A DNA stretch of 64,000 nucleotides from Archivesica marissinica (GCA_014843695.1 CM026391.1:20544681-20608680); one strand, 5' to 3'; counted from the first letter of the stretch, positions 12,545 through 24,395 are shown. Notes: generated from the sequence alone by a model not told the origin. Numbers and translations are program-made.

Positions 12545-14398
12545 CTATTCAGGGAGAGGAATGTCATAAATAATATTTTCAATGTATTGCCAGTAAGCTT
12601 GCCTCTGTTCTTTTTGGATTTCTTGTTTCATTTGTCTTAGGCTATCATTTTTGTGGTGGTGCTTTTGCTTGCTTCTAAGTAGTTTCTTTTTATATTTATT
12701 CATTTTCTTTCTTAGCATATTTGATACCCAGGGAAGTTTGTTGTTGTGTTTGATTGATTTAGTTGGTATATTCCTATTTATTGATTTTTGGAGATTGTCT
12801 TTAAGGATGTTCCATAGTTCGTTTACAGTTTTATTGTCTTTGTTGTCTTTAATTTCTATATGTATCTTTGTGAGGTCTTCATTTATTTGGTGCCAATCTG
12901 CTTTAGAATACTTGAGAATAGTTCTAGGTTGTGATTTACAATTTCGAAGGGAGGTGTTACATTCAATGAATATGCCGTCATGATCGGACATGCCAATAGG
13001 TGGGATTGTTTCTAGATTATCAATGATTGATGGATGGCTTGTGATGATCAGGTCAAGGATTTTGTCATTACGTGTAGGTGTTTTGACTACTTGTTTCATA
13101 GAGCGGTCGGCGATGATATCTAGAAGTTCTTGACTATGTTTTATATTGGGTTTGCCTGTAATTACGCTTGATGTATTCCAGTCGATATGACCAAGGTTAA
13201 AGTCTCCTCCAACAATTACAATCGATTTGGAGTTAGGGTTAATTCTTTCAAGTGATTCATTAAGTTTGGACAGGGAGGTGGCGTCATTCGGTTGTGGTCG
13301 ATAACATGAACTGATTAATAATTTTCTGGAGTTATAAAGTGTGAGTTCAACCCAAACGATTTCGCATTCTGTTTGTAATTCTTTAACTTCTATAGATTGA
13401 TAGTCATTTTTAACTGCTATGAGTACTCCACCATGACAGAAACCTTTTTTGTTTGGTGTTCTGTCTTTTCTGTACACATTATAAAGATGGCTTGGAAAGA
13501 ACTCGTATGATGACACCGATGGGTCTAGCCAGGTTTCAGTACCAATGATGATGTCAGGAGATGTTGATTCAATTAAGATGTCCAACTCAGGTTTTTTGTT
13601 TTTAATTGATTGAAAGTTCAGACTAATAATGTTCAGTGGTTTGTTTACGTTTTTATGAGTAGCTTTATTTGTTTGGTTTGTATTTGGAGATTGGTTCATT
13701 GGTGGCTTAGGTGGTATTTGTTTTGGAGAGGAACATGCAAATGGTTCACCGGGACTACTACACAAACTGAGGGTTGAGAAAGGGTTATGGGAAAGCGACA
13801 AGGGGTCTGTTTGGTTAAAAAATGAACTAGCGAAGTTTGGTGGGCCACATTGTAGACAATGCCATGATATATTACTACTGTCCATCATGGAATACATGGA
13901 GTCTGTCATGTTACCTTGGCAATTGATATGAAACCATGTTTTGCATGAGTCACACTCAAGGGCCTTGGACTTAAAGTTCACACCTTTACCGCACGTTCCG
14001 CAGGGCCACCTTGGGGCTCTTGGGCCAGGATTCGTTTCAATTTGATTACCCAAAAGGATTTTGATTAGGAGGTGGAAGTTTCGATCAGATGGTGGGATGA
14101 GCAGTTTGTTAGGTCTGAACGATTTTGGTGCATGAAAGAGCCAGTAATAGAGATTTACATGTTTATCCTGCTGGGTCGTGTCATTTTTACAAAAACAGAT
14201 TTGGTAGTCGTACAGGGGTGAATGTATGTCAACCGCTAACTGGGTTGGGCTTGGGTTAATCACAACTCCATGCTTGAAGTTTGTTTTGGCAGCAAGGAAA
14301 TCAATAATGGATAGCAAGGTAACACTTCTGTGTAGGCAAAACATTTTCAAATTTGGTACAGTGGTGCTCGAGAATGAGATGTGAAAGACAGACAGCAC
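12545..14398 (-). pseudogene. LINE-A N-terminal part: 2A-like motif, PHD finger, APE endonuclease
   Basis: A 617-codon frame. Residues 117-126 read GNQIETNPGP, a 2A-type ribosome-skipping signature. Residues 133-184 form a C4-H-C3 PHD-like finger (C133, C136, C149, C152, H157, C160, C181, C184). An APE-type endonuclease spans about residues 255-482. Its motifs are the first Asn (N261), ETW with E288, GGDFNLGHIDW around 397-407, and SDHD at 471-474, so catalytic positions look intact. It ends in a TAG at 12545-12547; the frame beyond stays open into the reverse transcriptase, so this is one ORF with a nonsense codon. The start at 14398 is the first Met, with no other evidence for it. The domain order fits CR1-like ORFs. 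Confidence 0.85.
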
Positions 14399-14500
14399 AA
14401 CACAAACTTACGTTAGATATATGATGGATGTTATATCTTCGTCCCGCGTGCAACCCGCGGGCACAGATGGAGTACACACACATGAGCAGGTTAGTATGAT

Positions 14501-15690
14501 GAATATAGGAAAGGTTTAACAGAAGTGCAATTTATCTGTACCAACTTTTTTAGTCGTGAATTTATACCGGAAGTGCTAAACAGCTGAATCAGCCGAGTCT
14601 TCTAGACGCTTTATGTGTTTATTTTGTGGGTGGGGTATTTTGGATTTTCAAACTGGAAAAGGAGACCAAGTTACCGTCTTTCTGACTAAGCATTCACTCA
14701 AATGTATCTAGAAACAAATATTCGTTTAGAAACGACGTCTTTTGAAATCAAATACATGAATTTAGAAGGAAATTCTTCAATATTTAAGAGTTTTGTAAAC
14801 CCAGCGCATGCGCAGTTCTCTTAAATTGATTCGCCGGCGGCAAGAGTAAATAAGCTCAATCAGCATCTCTTAATATCATTATACGCCCCCAATGGTACTG
14901 TAAGAAACACACATTAACACGTGATAAGAGATTGCCAATATTAAATTTGCACTAAAACAAATCTAACCCATCCATCTTATCTGTGTTTGCTTCACTTTCT
15001 ACACATTTGCATGTATCCATACATTGCTACAAGGTTGTATATACGTAAATAGGCAGAAGTGCATCCGCGGTCGAATGTAGTCCCAATAACTAATATAAAA
15101 AATATAGTAAATTTGTCTTTTTGGTAAAAATGCATTTTCATGACAGGCAGTGTATAGTTTTTGTGTTTTTTGAGAAATTATGTGACGTGAGAAGACTTCA
15201 GACTAGTTGATGAGTAGAAAAGATGTGGTATAAGAATTCAGGCCATTGCAAGGTGAAGGTTGGTATACTGTATTATTTGGCGGAGGAATACAGTGTGTAA
15301 ACACAGTGACGTTATTCACAGGTGAGCACTGGCTATTTCAAACTTAAAATGTGAAATATTCTTGGTGTGTTTCAGGCTGATTTGAATACCTCTTCACAGT
15401 GGATGTGGTATCAGCAGAAATGAAAGATTGGAAATATAAATGATTCCCGTATGTTTTTACTATAGGCAACTATTTGTTGTTTTACAACCAACAGCTATTC
15501 GTCATTGTCCGGGGCAGTTCGTCAGTTCCGTTGTTAGAGGAATGGAGTCATTAAAGATATATCTATATTATAGATATGTTATTCTATACATTATTCATTT
15601 CGTTTCGGAAAGGTTTATAAACTGGATACCTATTGGGCAACGTCAATCAACGGTGCCACATTACTTGTGTAAAAAATTTTTTTAGTCCAC
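14501..15690. other. Spacer, no supported gene
   Basis: Contains one 81-codon frame (15440-15685) with no recognisable features. GT/AG-like signals near 15320 and 15373 are too weak to call an intron. Confidence 0.5.
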
Positions 15691-15846
15691 ATTGGACTGC
15701 ATTTTCTAACTTGGTAATTGTTAAACTGTTCCAATATGATGTGCTTTGAATTGTATAATATATGTTCCGTTGATCTGTATATAGTGATAGCTCTCCTTAA
15801 TGGAGGAAAATAAATATCTATAAAATATCTATCTAGCTATCTATCG
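15691..15846 (+). mobile_element. Possible 3' end of a truncated LINE
   Basis: The stretch ends GGAGGAAAATAAATATC followed by TATC units (15805-15846). This resembles the LINE-B 3' end, which reads AATAAAGAAATCTATCTATC on its own strand. There is no coding part. Only the tail design supports the call. Confidence 0.35.
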
Positions 15847-15875
15847 GTTAAATATCTGTTTATGCCAGCAATTAT

Positions 15876-16035
15876 ATTAATAATAATAATAATACTGGAT
15901 AATGGAAATGATAATGATGATGATGATAATGATAATGACGACACACGACGACGACGATGATGATGATGATGATGATGGATGATGATGATTATTATAATAA
16001 TAATAGCAATAATAATAATAATAATAATAATAATA
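15876..16035. repeat. Compound trinucleotide microsatellite
   Basis: Runs of AAT, ATG, ACG and again AAT units; purine-rich and imperfect. Confidence 0.9.
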
Positions 16036-16424
16036 GACTTTATTTAACGAGAGAACTCATTTAACAAAAGTTAATCTACCACGAGACCCTCAACATATAT
16101 ACAAATCAAAAGATAATATTTTTTTATGACTATAAGTGAAAACTGCACATTGGAATTATATAGTAATGTTAAAGCTGAAAAGTAGAGAAACTATATTATA
16201 TACTATGTGATATACGCGCACTAATTTCATTGCTGTGATTTGTTGCGGAGAATAGGAGCTACGTAGAGAGCCGGATGGAAAAAATGTTATAGCGGATTGA
16301 TTTCTTTACTTAAAAACGTGTGTAATACTGACTTTATAACGACTACAATGGTATGATAGCAACTTGTATGTAGAAATTGTACCATTCAATTTGAACAGGC
16401 ATATTTCTTTTAAGTTTTCTAATG

Positions 16425-16835
16425 AATGATTGAGTTTTCTCAGAGAAAACATGTGCTATCTTTCACCGTTCTGAAACAGTGGACTATGGCATTTTCTCTG
16501 CCACTTGTTGCGTTCCGTATTCCTCCGCGGTTGGATGTACCTTTGTATGTTAGTTATTTTCTGATAATCATAAACAGTTAATTATAAAGTAATATATTCT
16601 CACGATTATGTTTTGTCTGTCGTATTCAAGTTTGACAGCAGATACTTATAAACTAACTTGAAAATTATGTCAGACCTAATTTTTATTGCGAATGTTCACA
16701 CTAACGTAAGTGGTTATGCGGTTGTGTATTGTAGTGAAATGAGGCTAAACGTGGATGTTAGCCCAAATCATTGGACATCATAAAAGGAAAAGAAGATTTG
16801 TGTTTATTGTGTTTATTGAATAGGATTTTATTTCA
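16425..16835 (+). repeat. Interspersed repeat REP-A, uninterrupted copy
   Basis: It matches 31590-32335 in order: ATGGCATTTTCTCTGCCAC, a GCGGTTGGATGTAC segment, AACAGTTAATTA, TTTTGTCTGT, GTTCACACTAA, CATAAAAG and GGATTTTATTTCAT. The second copy carries a SINE-B in the middle; this one does not and so gives the pre-insertion state. No coding capacity is visible and the element class is unknown. Confidence 0.65.
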
Positions 16836-16854
16836 TGTTTATACAAATTTATTT

Positions 16855-17000
16855 TAGCTTGATTGCGAAACAAGTTATTACAACTTATAGTAATCACTCT
16901 TGTGACCTCATTCCTGTTGGAATCCATATCTACGAGGGAGAGTGAAGAGGCAACGGAGAATTTAAATACCTTGCCTAAGTCGATAACAATTGAAGACAAT
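16855..17000 (-). mobile_element. SINE-C copy
   Basis: Reverse complement of the SINE-C tail (GATTGCGAAACAAGTT...) and body (TCATTCCTGTTGGAATCC, AGAGGCAACGG). The head is missing or decayed. Confidence 0.65.
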
Positions 17001-17599
17001 TGAAAGAATCCACGAAAGATCATTAAGGTTTTTGTTTCAATAATTCTATTTCAAATTACGACATCTTACTGGCTATATACATGTATAATCGCCGTCATTT
17101 CCAATTAGACGCATGCGTACAATGTCAATTGAAGCAGTTAATATTATAATTAAGCCATATATCTGCATATCTACAAGACTTGATTGAAATTCAAGAAAAT
17201 AAATGTTATGTTTTTAGGTATACGAAAACAGTTGGACGTACCAAATGCCACATATTAGATAATAATAATACATTTATTGTTTATGGAAAGTAAACATAAA
17301 TGTACAAATAAATAACACTACAGAATTCGGTGTAAAGTCGATACGTTCACTGTGTACGCTTTGTTTTATTTGCCCAGAGGGATTCTGAAATCTGTATTTG
17401 CCAGAAATGTCAGTTATTTACTGGTCAGATTCGAGCATAGTACATTGATGGCTGTAATAAAACGCTAGATTAATATTGAGCACACGTATCGTTAAGGTTC
17501 AATCGATGCGTTGATTGTCTGTCACATTCGGGAAGTTCGATGGCTGGCCTCTTAATCTAATATTTATTATTCAAGACCTCCTTCACAATGGCTATTTCA
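17001..17599. other. Spacer before the 36-bp satellite
   Basis: AT-rich; nothing recognised. Confidence 0.5.
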
Positions 17600-20500
17600 T
17601 CATTAGGAGAGATTGCTCTGTTCACACAAAACACACTCATTAGGAGAGGTGGCTCTGTTCACATAAATACAAACATTAGGAGAGATTGCTCTGTTCACAC
17701 AAAACACACTCATTAGGAGAGGTGGCTCTGTTCACATAAATACAAACATTAGGAGAGATTGCTCTGTTCACACAAAACACACTCATTAGGAGAGGTGGCT
17801 CTGTTCACATAAATACAAACATTAAGAGAGATGGCTCTGTTCACATAAATACAAACATTAAGAGAGACGGCTCTGTTCACACAAATACAAACATTAAGAC
17901 AGGCGGCTCTGTTCACACAAATACAAACATTAAGAGAGATGACTCTGTTCACATACATACATACATTAAGAGAGGTGGCTCTGTTCACACAAATACAAAC
18001 ATTAGGAGAGGCGGCTATGTTCACACAAATACAAACATTAGGAGAGGCGGCTATGTTCACATAAATACAAACAATAGGAGAGGCGGCTATGTTCACATAA
18101 ATACAAACATTAAGAGAGGCGGCTATGTTCACATAAATACAAACATTAAGAGAGGCGGCTATGTTCACACAAATACAAACATTAAGAGAGGCGGCTATGT
18201 TCACACAAATACAAACATTAAGAGAGGCGGCTATGTTCACACAAATACAAACATTAAGAGAGATGGCCCTGTTCACATAAATACAAACATTAAGAGAGTT
18301 GGCTCTGTTCACATAAATACAAACATTAGGAGAGATGGCTCTGTTCACATAAATACAAACATTAGGAGAGATGGCTCTGTTCACATAAATACAAAGATTA
18401 AGAGAGATGGCTCTGTTCACATAAATACACACATTAAGAGAGATGGCTCTGTTCACAAACATACACACATTAGGAGAGGTGGCTCTGTTCACATAAATAC
18501 AAACATTAAGAGAGATGGCTCTGTTCACATAATATAAACATTAAGAGAGGTGGCTATGTTCACATAAATACAAACATTAAGAGAGATGGCTCTGTTCACA
18601 TAATACAAACATTAAGAGAGATAGCTCTGTTCACATAAATACAAACATTAAGAGAGATGGCTCTGTTCACACAAATACAAACATTAAGAGAGATAGCTAT
18701 GTTCACACAAAATACAAACATTATGAGAGATGGCTCTGTTCACATAATACAAACATTAAGAGAGGTAGCTCTGTTCACATAATACAAACATTAGGAGAGA
18801 TGGCTATGTTCACACAAATACAAACATTAAGAGAGATAGCTCTGTTCACATAATACAAACATTAAGAGAGGTAGCTCTGTTCACATAATACAAACATTAG
18901 GAGAGATGGCTATGTTCACACAAATACAAACATTAAGAGAGATAGCTCTGTTCACATAAATACAAACATTAAGAGAGATGGCTCTGTTCACATAATACAA
19001 ACATTAAGAGAGGCGGCTCTGTTCACACACACACAAACATTAAGAGAGGTGGCTCTGTTTACATAATACAAACATTAAGAGAGATGGCTCTGTTCACATA
19101 AATACAAACATTAGGAGTGGTGGCTCTGTTCACATAAATACAAACATTAAGAGAGATGGCTCTATTCACATAAATACAAACATTACGAGAGATGGCTTTG
19201 TTCACATAAATACAAACAGTACGAGAGATGGCTATGTTCACATAATACAAACATTAAGAGAGATAGCTCTGTTCACATAATACAAACATTAAGAGAGATA
19301 GCTCTGTTCACATAATACAAACATTAAGAGAGATAGCTCTGTTCACATAATACAAACATTAAGAGAGATAGCTCTGTTCACATAAATACAAACATTAAGA
19401 GAGATGGCTCTGTTCACATAATACAAACATTAAGAGAGATGGCTCTGTTCACATAAATACAAACAGTATGAGAGATAGCTCTGTTCACATAAATACAAAT
19501 ATTAAGAGAGATGGCTCTGATCACATAAATACAAACATTAAGAGAGATAGCTCTGTTCACATAATACAAACATTAAGAGAGATGGCTCTGATCACATAAA
19601 TACAAACATTAAGAGAGATGGCTATGTTCACATAAATACAAACATTAAGAGAGATGGCTCTGTTGATATAAATACAAACATTAAGAGAGATGGCTCTGAT
19701 CACATAAATACAAACATTAAGAGAGATGGCTCTGTTCACATAAATACAAACATTAAGAGAGGCGGCTCTGTTCACATAAATACAAACATTAAGAGAGATA
19801 GCTCTGTTCACATAATACAAACTTTAAGAGAGATAGCTCTGTTCACATAATACAAACATTATGAGAGATGGCTCTGTTCACACAAATACAAACATTAAGA
19901 GAGATAGCTCTGTTCACATAAATCACAAACATTAAGAGAGATAGCTCTGTTCACATAATACAAACATTAAGAGAGATAGCTCTGTTCACATAATACAAAC
20001 ATTAAGAGAGATAGCTCTGTTCACATAAATACAAACATTAAGAGAGATGGCTCTGTTCACATAATACAAACATTAAGAGAGATGGCTATGTTCACATAAA
20101 TACAAACAGTATGAGAGATAGCTCTGTTCACATAAATACAAATATTAAGAGAGATGGCTCTGATCACATAAATACAAACATTAAGAGAGATAGCTCTGTT
20201 CACATAATACAAACTTTAAGAGAGATGGCTCTGTTCACATAATACAAACATTAAGAGAGATGGCTCTGTTCACATAAATACAAACATTAAGAGAGATGGC
20301 TATGTTCACATAAATACAAACATTAAGAGAGATGGCTCTGTTGACATAAATACAAACATTAAGAGAGATGGCTCTGATCACATAAATACAAACATTAAGA
20401 GAGATGGCTCTGTTCACATAATACAAACTTTAAGAGAGATGGCTATGTTCACATAATACAAACATTAAGAGAGATGGCTCTGTTCACATAAATACAAACA

Positions 20501-21275
20501 TTAAGAGAGATGGCTATGTTCACATAAATACAAACATTAAGAGAGATGGCTCTGTTGACATAAATACAAACATTAAGAGAGATGGCTCTGATCACATAAA
20601 TACAAACATTAAGAGAGATGGCTCTGTTCACATACATACAAACAGTAAGAGAGGCGGCTCTGTTCACATACATACAAACATTAAGAGAGATTGCTCTGTT
20701 CACTTAAATACAAACATTAAGAGAGGCGGCTCTGTTCACATACATACAAACATTAAGAGAGGCGGTTCTGTTCACATACATACAAACATTAAGAGAGGCG
20801 GCTCTGTTCACATACATACAAACATTAAGAGAGGCGGCTCTGTTCACATACATACAAACATTAAGAGAGGCGGCTCTGTTCACATAAATACAAACATTAA
20901 GAGAGGCGGCTCTGTTCACATACATACAAACATTAAGAGAGATGGCTCTGTTCACATAAATACAAACATTAAGAGAGATAGCTCTGTTCACATAATACAA
21001 ACTTTAAGAGAGATAGCTCTGTTCACATAATACAAACATTATGAGAGATGGCTCTGTTCACATAAATACAAACATTAAGAGAGATAGCTCTGTTCACATA
21101 ATACAAACTTTAAGAGAGATAGCTCTGTTCACATAATACAAACATTATGAGAGATGGCTCTGTTCACACAAATACAAACATTAAGAGAGATAGCTCTGTT
21201 CACATAAATCACAAACATTAGGAGAGATGGCTCTGGTCACATAAATCACAAGCATTAGGAGAGGCGGCCTTGTTC
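17600..21275. repeat. 36-bp satellite (with 35-bp variants)
   Basis: About 100 tandem units with the core GGCTCTGTTCACATAAATAC and a CATTAAGAGAGAT junction. Units with TAATACAAA are 35 bp and those with TAAATACAAA are 36 bp. Where 36-bp units run together, the minus strand stays open as a 12-residue repeat (NRAISLNVCIYV), the longest being 17749-18528. The 35-bp units shift frame, and no start, signal or unique flank supports translation. Several multi-unit blocks recur almost identically (for example near 19560-19860, 20080-20290 and 20450-20700), showing recent higher-order duplication. Confidence 0.95.
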
Positions 21276-21479
21276 ATTAATAATACTATGCTAATTGGCG
21301 TATAATCTGTCATATCTGCTTGTCCTAACACAATGAGTACTCCCCACACAAGTTCCAAGCTTATATTGATATAACAATTCATCAAAACTACTGTTATGTT
21401 TGAAGTCCTGTTTACTGTAATATAGGCTACTCTTAGTGTGAGCTTAATAAACTATTTATTATTTTGCGAAAACATTATG
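21276..21479. other. Short spacer
   Basis: Nothing recognised. Confidence 0.5.
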
Positions 21480-21640
21480 TACTATAGATCCTAAGCATTA
21501 TCAGGTGCAGTGCCTTGCTCCAGAAATCCCGGCATACAACTCGGCAGTGATTCGAAACTCAGAAAGCACTGATTCGCTAAATTGATGCGTTAACCCGCTA
21601 GACCACTGCGCAATGGTATGTGAAATACAATGTGAATACA
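21480..21640 (-). mobile_element. SINE-E fragment with tRNA-like head
   Basis: On the minus strand it reads TTGCGCAGTGGTCTAGCGGG (A box region), then GAGTTTCGAATCACTGCC (B box region), then GGAGCAAGGCACTGCACC. The last part resembles GAGCAAGGCACC in the SINE-D copy at 28722. A single copy in this window, so the boundaries are approximate. Confidence 0.55.
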
Positions 21641-22115
21641 ATGATACGGAATCTTGGGTCCGCCATCGACCTTTCGGCTCTTTGTCAAACGAGAGCTTCA
21701 TGTTGTTATTTAACTGTCCACTTGACGTGGTCAGTACTCGCCACGTCAACTCGAAAACGTGACGTTTTGTGTTCGATATTTATGGCGTAAATTTGCACTT
21801 GTGTACTTGTGTACAATCACGAAAAGTTGATACTTTGTCTCCTAAGCGTCAACATTTCGTTCTAATGAATTATAAATCGCACACATTTCTACTTATTGTT
21901 GTAGAATATGTCATCCGTGGGAAACATATTCTGACACCAACTATTCTGACTGCTATATATAAGAGATCAATGACGAAAATGGGGGAACTAGATTACAAGC
22001 CCGGTAAGTCTTGGGTACAAGGGGTACCTAACCCATCCATTCCGCGTACACAATTTAGCAAACAGACTGGTATAAAATAGTTGAACATATATGCTATATA
22101 ATGATACATTTGTAT
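21641..22115. other. Spacer
   Basis: A 103-codon plus-strand frame (21769-22080) has no recognisable domain and no supporting context; I do not call it a gene. Confidence 0.45.
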
Positions 22116-22706
22116 TTAAAGCAACATTACATCGTAATAAAGGATGTTTTGGGTAAAATATAAATACTAATGTGTGTGTGTGTGTTTACAAAAATCGAAA
22201 TAGTCGCCCAGAAACGATAACATTCCAATACATTTAAACCGTCGTATACGCGAATTTGTTTATCAACACACGAAATGTCAACACACACAGCGCGCATGCG
22301 TGAAACAACAGAGGATGTAGAAAACAACGTATATATTTTGAACATGAAAGACTATCTATCTATCTTCCTCTAATGTCGACTGAACCCCTCGCGGGGATGT
22401 ATCAATGTCCCTAAAAGACTTAGCTAACAGATGTATGAATCAACATATCAAGTAATTTAATTAAAAAAGACAACGTGGGACAAATGGGGACGATGCATTC
22501 CCAATGTAAACAAGTGCGGACAATGCGTTCCGGTTGTAAACAAGTGCGTGACCGATCGACTCGGTTTCGAGTTTGTTTTATCGTAAAAAAACACTGTTTA
22601 CTAAATGAACATAAGCATACAAAGTATAATGTTAGAATGTTAGCATTGCTACCCATACGTAAACATTGAATTATCTTTTATTTCATACGATGTAATGCTG
22701 CTTTAA
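22116..22706. mobile_element. 583-bp TTAA-flanked element
   Basis: TTAA at 22116-22119 and 22703-22706 flank inverted termini AGCAACATTACATCGTA and TACGATGTAATGCTGCT. No transposase is encoded. Internally there is a short TG run (22171-22184) and a roughly 30-bp imperfect tandem duplication ending AAACAAGTGCG (22486-22548). TTAA duplication occurs in the Kolobok and piggyBac groups; the termini here lack the CCC start of piggyBac, so Kolobok-like is my preference (inference). Matching single termini occur at 9551 and 30834. Confidence 0.6.
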
Positions 22707-22892
22707 CATTTAAAAAAATTAACACTATTTCCCAAATGCTGTTTTCCATGTTGCCTTAGAAAACAAGGAGGCCAGGAAAATATCACACCTGGCCAGCACT
22801 ATATACTCTGTCAACAACCCAAATCACAATTTTATTACGCCGATGATGGTTGAGCTTATTTACCCTCGCCGACGGCGAACCATGTGGGCAAC

Positions 22893-23180
22893 AGACGGAT
22901 ATGTAGTCCAGTGGTAACACGCTGGACTGGTAATCCAGGTATCGTAGGTTCGATCCCCCGTCTGACCATAATAAAAGTAACAGTCTTTCAGATGGGACGT
23001 TAAACCAAGGTCTCGTGTCGGTGTTGTACATCGTGCAAGTAAAAGAACCAGAGGAGACTCTGGAATAGGTCTCTGTCTATCATTGCACTATCCTCCAAAT
23101 ATCTAAAATGACATATCTTCATGAGGCGTCGCTCATATGGGCAACCGGTAGCGACGATAAATAAACGTTAAACACACACT
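22893..23180 (+). mobile_element. SINE-B, full-length copy
   Basis: The tRNA-like head GACGGATATGTAGTCCAGTG is followed by an anticodon-arm-like segment: stem CTGGA/TCCAG around the loop CTGGTAA, giving a GGT (Thr) anticodon position. The B box is GGTTCGATCCC. The body contains CAGATGGGACGTTAAACC, AAAAGAACCAGAGGAGACTC and AATGACATATCTTC. The tail is GCGACGATAAATAAACG plus an AC-rich end. The GACGG/CCGTC ends pair like an acceptor stem, but the T stem is degraded, so this is a SINE rather than a working tRNA gene. Confidence 0.85.
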
Positions 23181-23182
23181 TC

Positions 23183-23290
23183 TGTTTAAAGTCCCATCTG
23201 AAAGGCTGTTAATTATATTAGGGTCAGACGAGGGATCGAACCTGTGATTCCTGGATTACAAGTCCAGCGTGTTACCACTGGACTACAGAT
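23183..23290 (-). mobile_element. SINE-B head fragment, inverted
   Basis: It carries the head and first body part of SINE-B in reverse orientation (AAGTCCCATCTGAAAGGCTG through ACCACTGGACTACAGAT). The rest of a SINE-B lies in plus orientation at 23461-23622, so the two may be one copy with an inverted 5' part. Confidence 0.7.
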
Positions 23291-23460
23291 ACGTTATTTG
23301 CCTGTCATTAAGTATAGATGCTTATATTAAGGGAAGTTATACATTATATTGGTTGTGTATATCATATTTTATTGATAAATATATATGTATGGCGGACATT
23401 TTGAATATTTCGGCCATTTTGAGCATATTCAGACGGGTCACTTTCTTAGCCATGATCTAA

Positions 23461-23622
23461 CAGTGCACGTAAAAGAACCAGAGGAGATTCTGGAATGGGT
23501 CTGGAAAGGGTCTCTGTCTGTATCATTGCACTATCCTCCAACACTCTAAAATGACTAATCCCTTCAGGAGGCGTCGCTCATATGGGCAACCGGTAGCGAC
23601 GATAAATAAACTTAAAACCACC
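23461..23622 (+). mobile_element. SINE-B body and tail fragment
   Basis: Starts at CAGTGCACGTAAAAGAACC and ends ACGATAAATAAACTTAAAAC. It includes a duplicated GGGTCT segment at about 23497-23515. The head is absent. Confidence 0.75.
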
Positions 23623-24073
23623 ACCACCATGTGGACAGAAAACAATGTTTTCAGCTTAAATACAGTGTTATCCGTCACTTTGTAGTTTAGAGATATTCAT
23701 CGATTATATTAAAGCATTTGACCACGTCGGCCACTGCAATTGAGTAATTTCACGATGGGTTATTTTTACATTGACATCGGCACACATAGAAGAATTACAG
23801 CCATATTTGTTTCGGCGACTTGTACAGATGCTTTGCGCATAGCTCAACCGTATGGACAGCTTTCGTTCTTATTCTAAGAACCGCGAGGCACGCGAAAGAT
23901 ATGTATTTTAATGCGTATACACCCTGCCTAGCTCGGAACGATCACTTTTATATTTACGGCAAGGTTATCCAAACAAAATGATGGAAACTGCATTGAAGTG
24001 TAATACAACTTTTTAATCCACTGGTTAATCCGATATTAAATCAACTCGCCGAATGTGTTTGATTTGAATGTTC

Positions 24074-24074
<1 letters not shown>
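23623..24074. other. Spacer
   Basis: No gene or repeat identified. Confidence 0.5.
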
Positions 24075-24113
<39 letters not shown>

Positions 24114-24395
24114 TGTGTGTATTTATCGTCGCTACCGGTTGCCCATATGAGCGACGCCTCCGGAAGAGATTAGTCATTTTAGATTGTTGGAGGATAGTGG
24201 AATGATACAGACAGATACCCATTCCAGAGTCTCATCTGGTTCTTTTACGTGTACGGTGTATAACACCGACACGAGATCTCGGTTTAACGTCCCATCCGAA
24301 AGACTGTTCATTTTATTAGGGTCAGACGGGGGATCGAACCTGCGATCCCTGGATTACCATTCCAGCGTGTTACCACTGGACTACAGATCCGTCTG
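24075..24395 (-). mobile_element. SINE-B with TG/AC microsatellite tail
   Basis: Full SINE-B on the minus strand (24112-24395), with the Thr-like head at the right end. Its 3' tail runs into a (TG)n tract at 24075-24111 on the plus strand, which is (CA)n in SINE orientation. Other copies end in short AC runs, so this microsatellite probably grew from the SINE tail. Confidence 0.85.

Larger units (their letters stand above)
10608..14500 (-). mobile_element. LINE-A, APE-type non-LTR retrotransposon
   Basis: About 3.9 kb on the minus strand. One continuous frame runs from 14398 to 10790, encoding a PHD-like finger, an APE endonuclease and a reverse transcriptase, broken by a single TAG. The 3' UTR ends at about 10608 in a short run of AAG units (plus-strand TTCTTCTTCTTCTT) rather than poly(A). 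Simple-repeat 3' ends are usual in the CR1/L2/Jockey-like groups (family knowledge). The 5' boundary is not sharp; I set it near 14500. I see no target-site duplication. Among the LINEs here this is the least damaged. Confidence 0.85.

Noticed and set aside
15320..15378. Short intron bounded by CAGGTGAG and TTTCAGG
   Set aside because: Too short, with no coding exon on either side.
15440..15685. 81-codon plus-strand frame
   Set aside because: No domain, no composition or context support; expected by chance at this length.
17749..21000. Several NRAISLNVCIYV-repeat frames in the 36-bp satellite
   Set aside because: Open only because the unit is 36 bp; interrupted wherever 35-bp units occur.
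21769..22080. 103-codon plus-strand frame
   Set aside because: No recognisable motif and no flanking gene signals.
22893..22968. tRNA-Thr gene
   Set aside because: The anticodon arm is good but the T stem is degraded and SINE body and tail follow; the same head recurs in many SINE copies.
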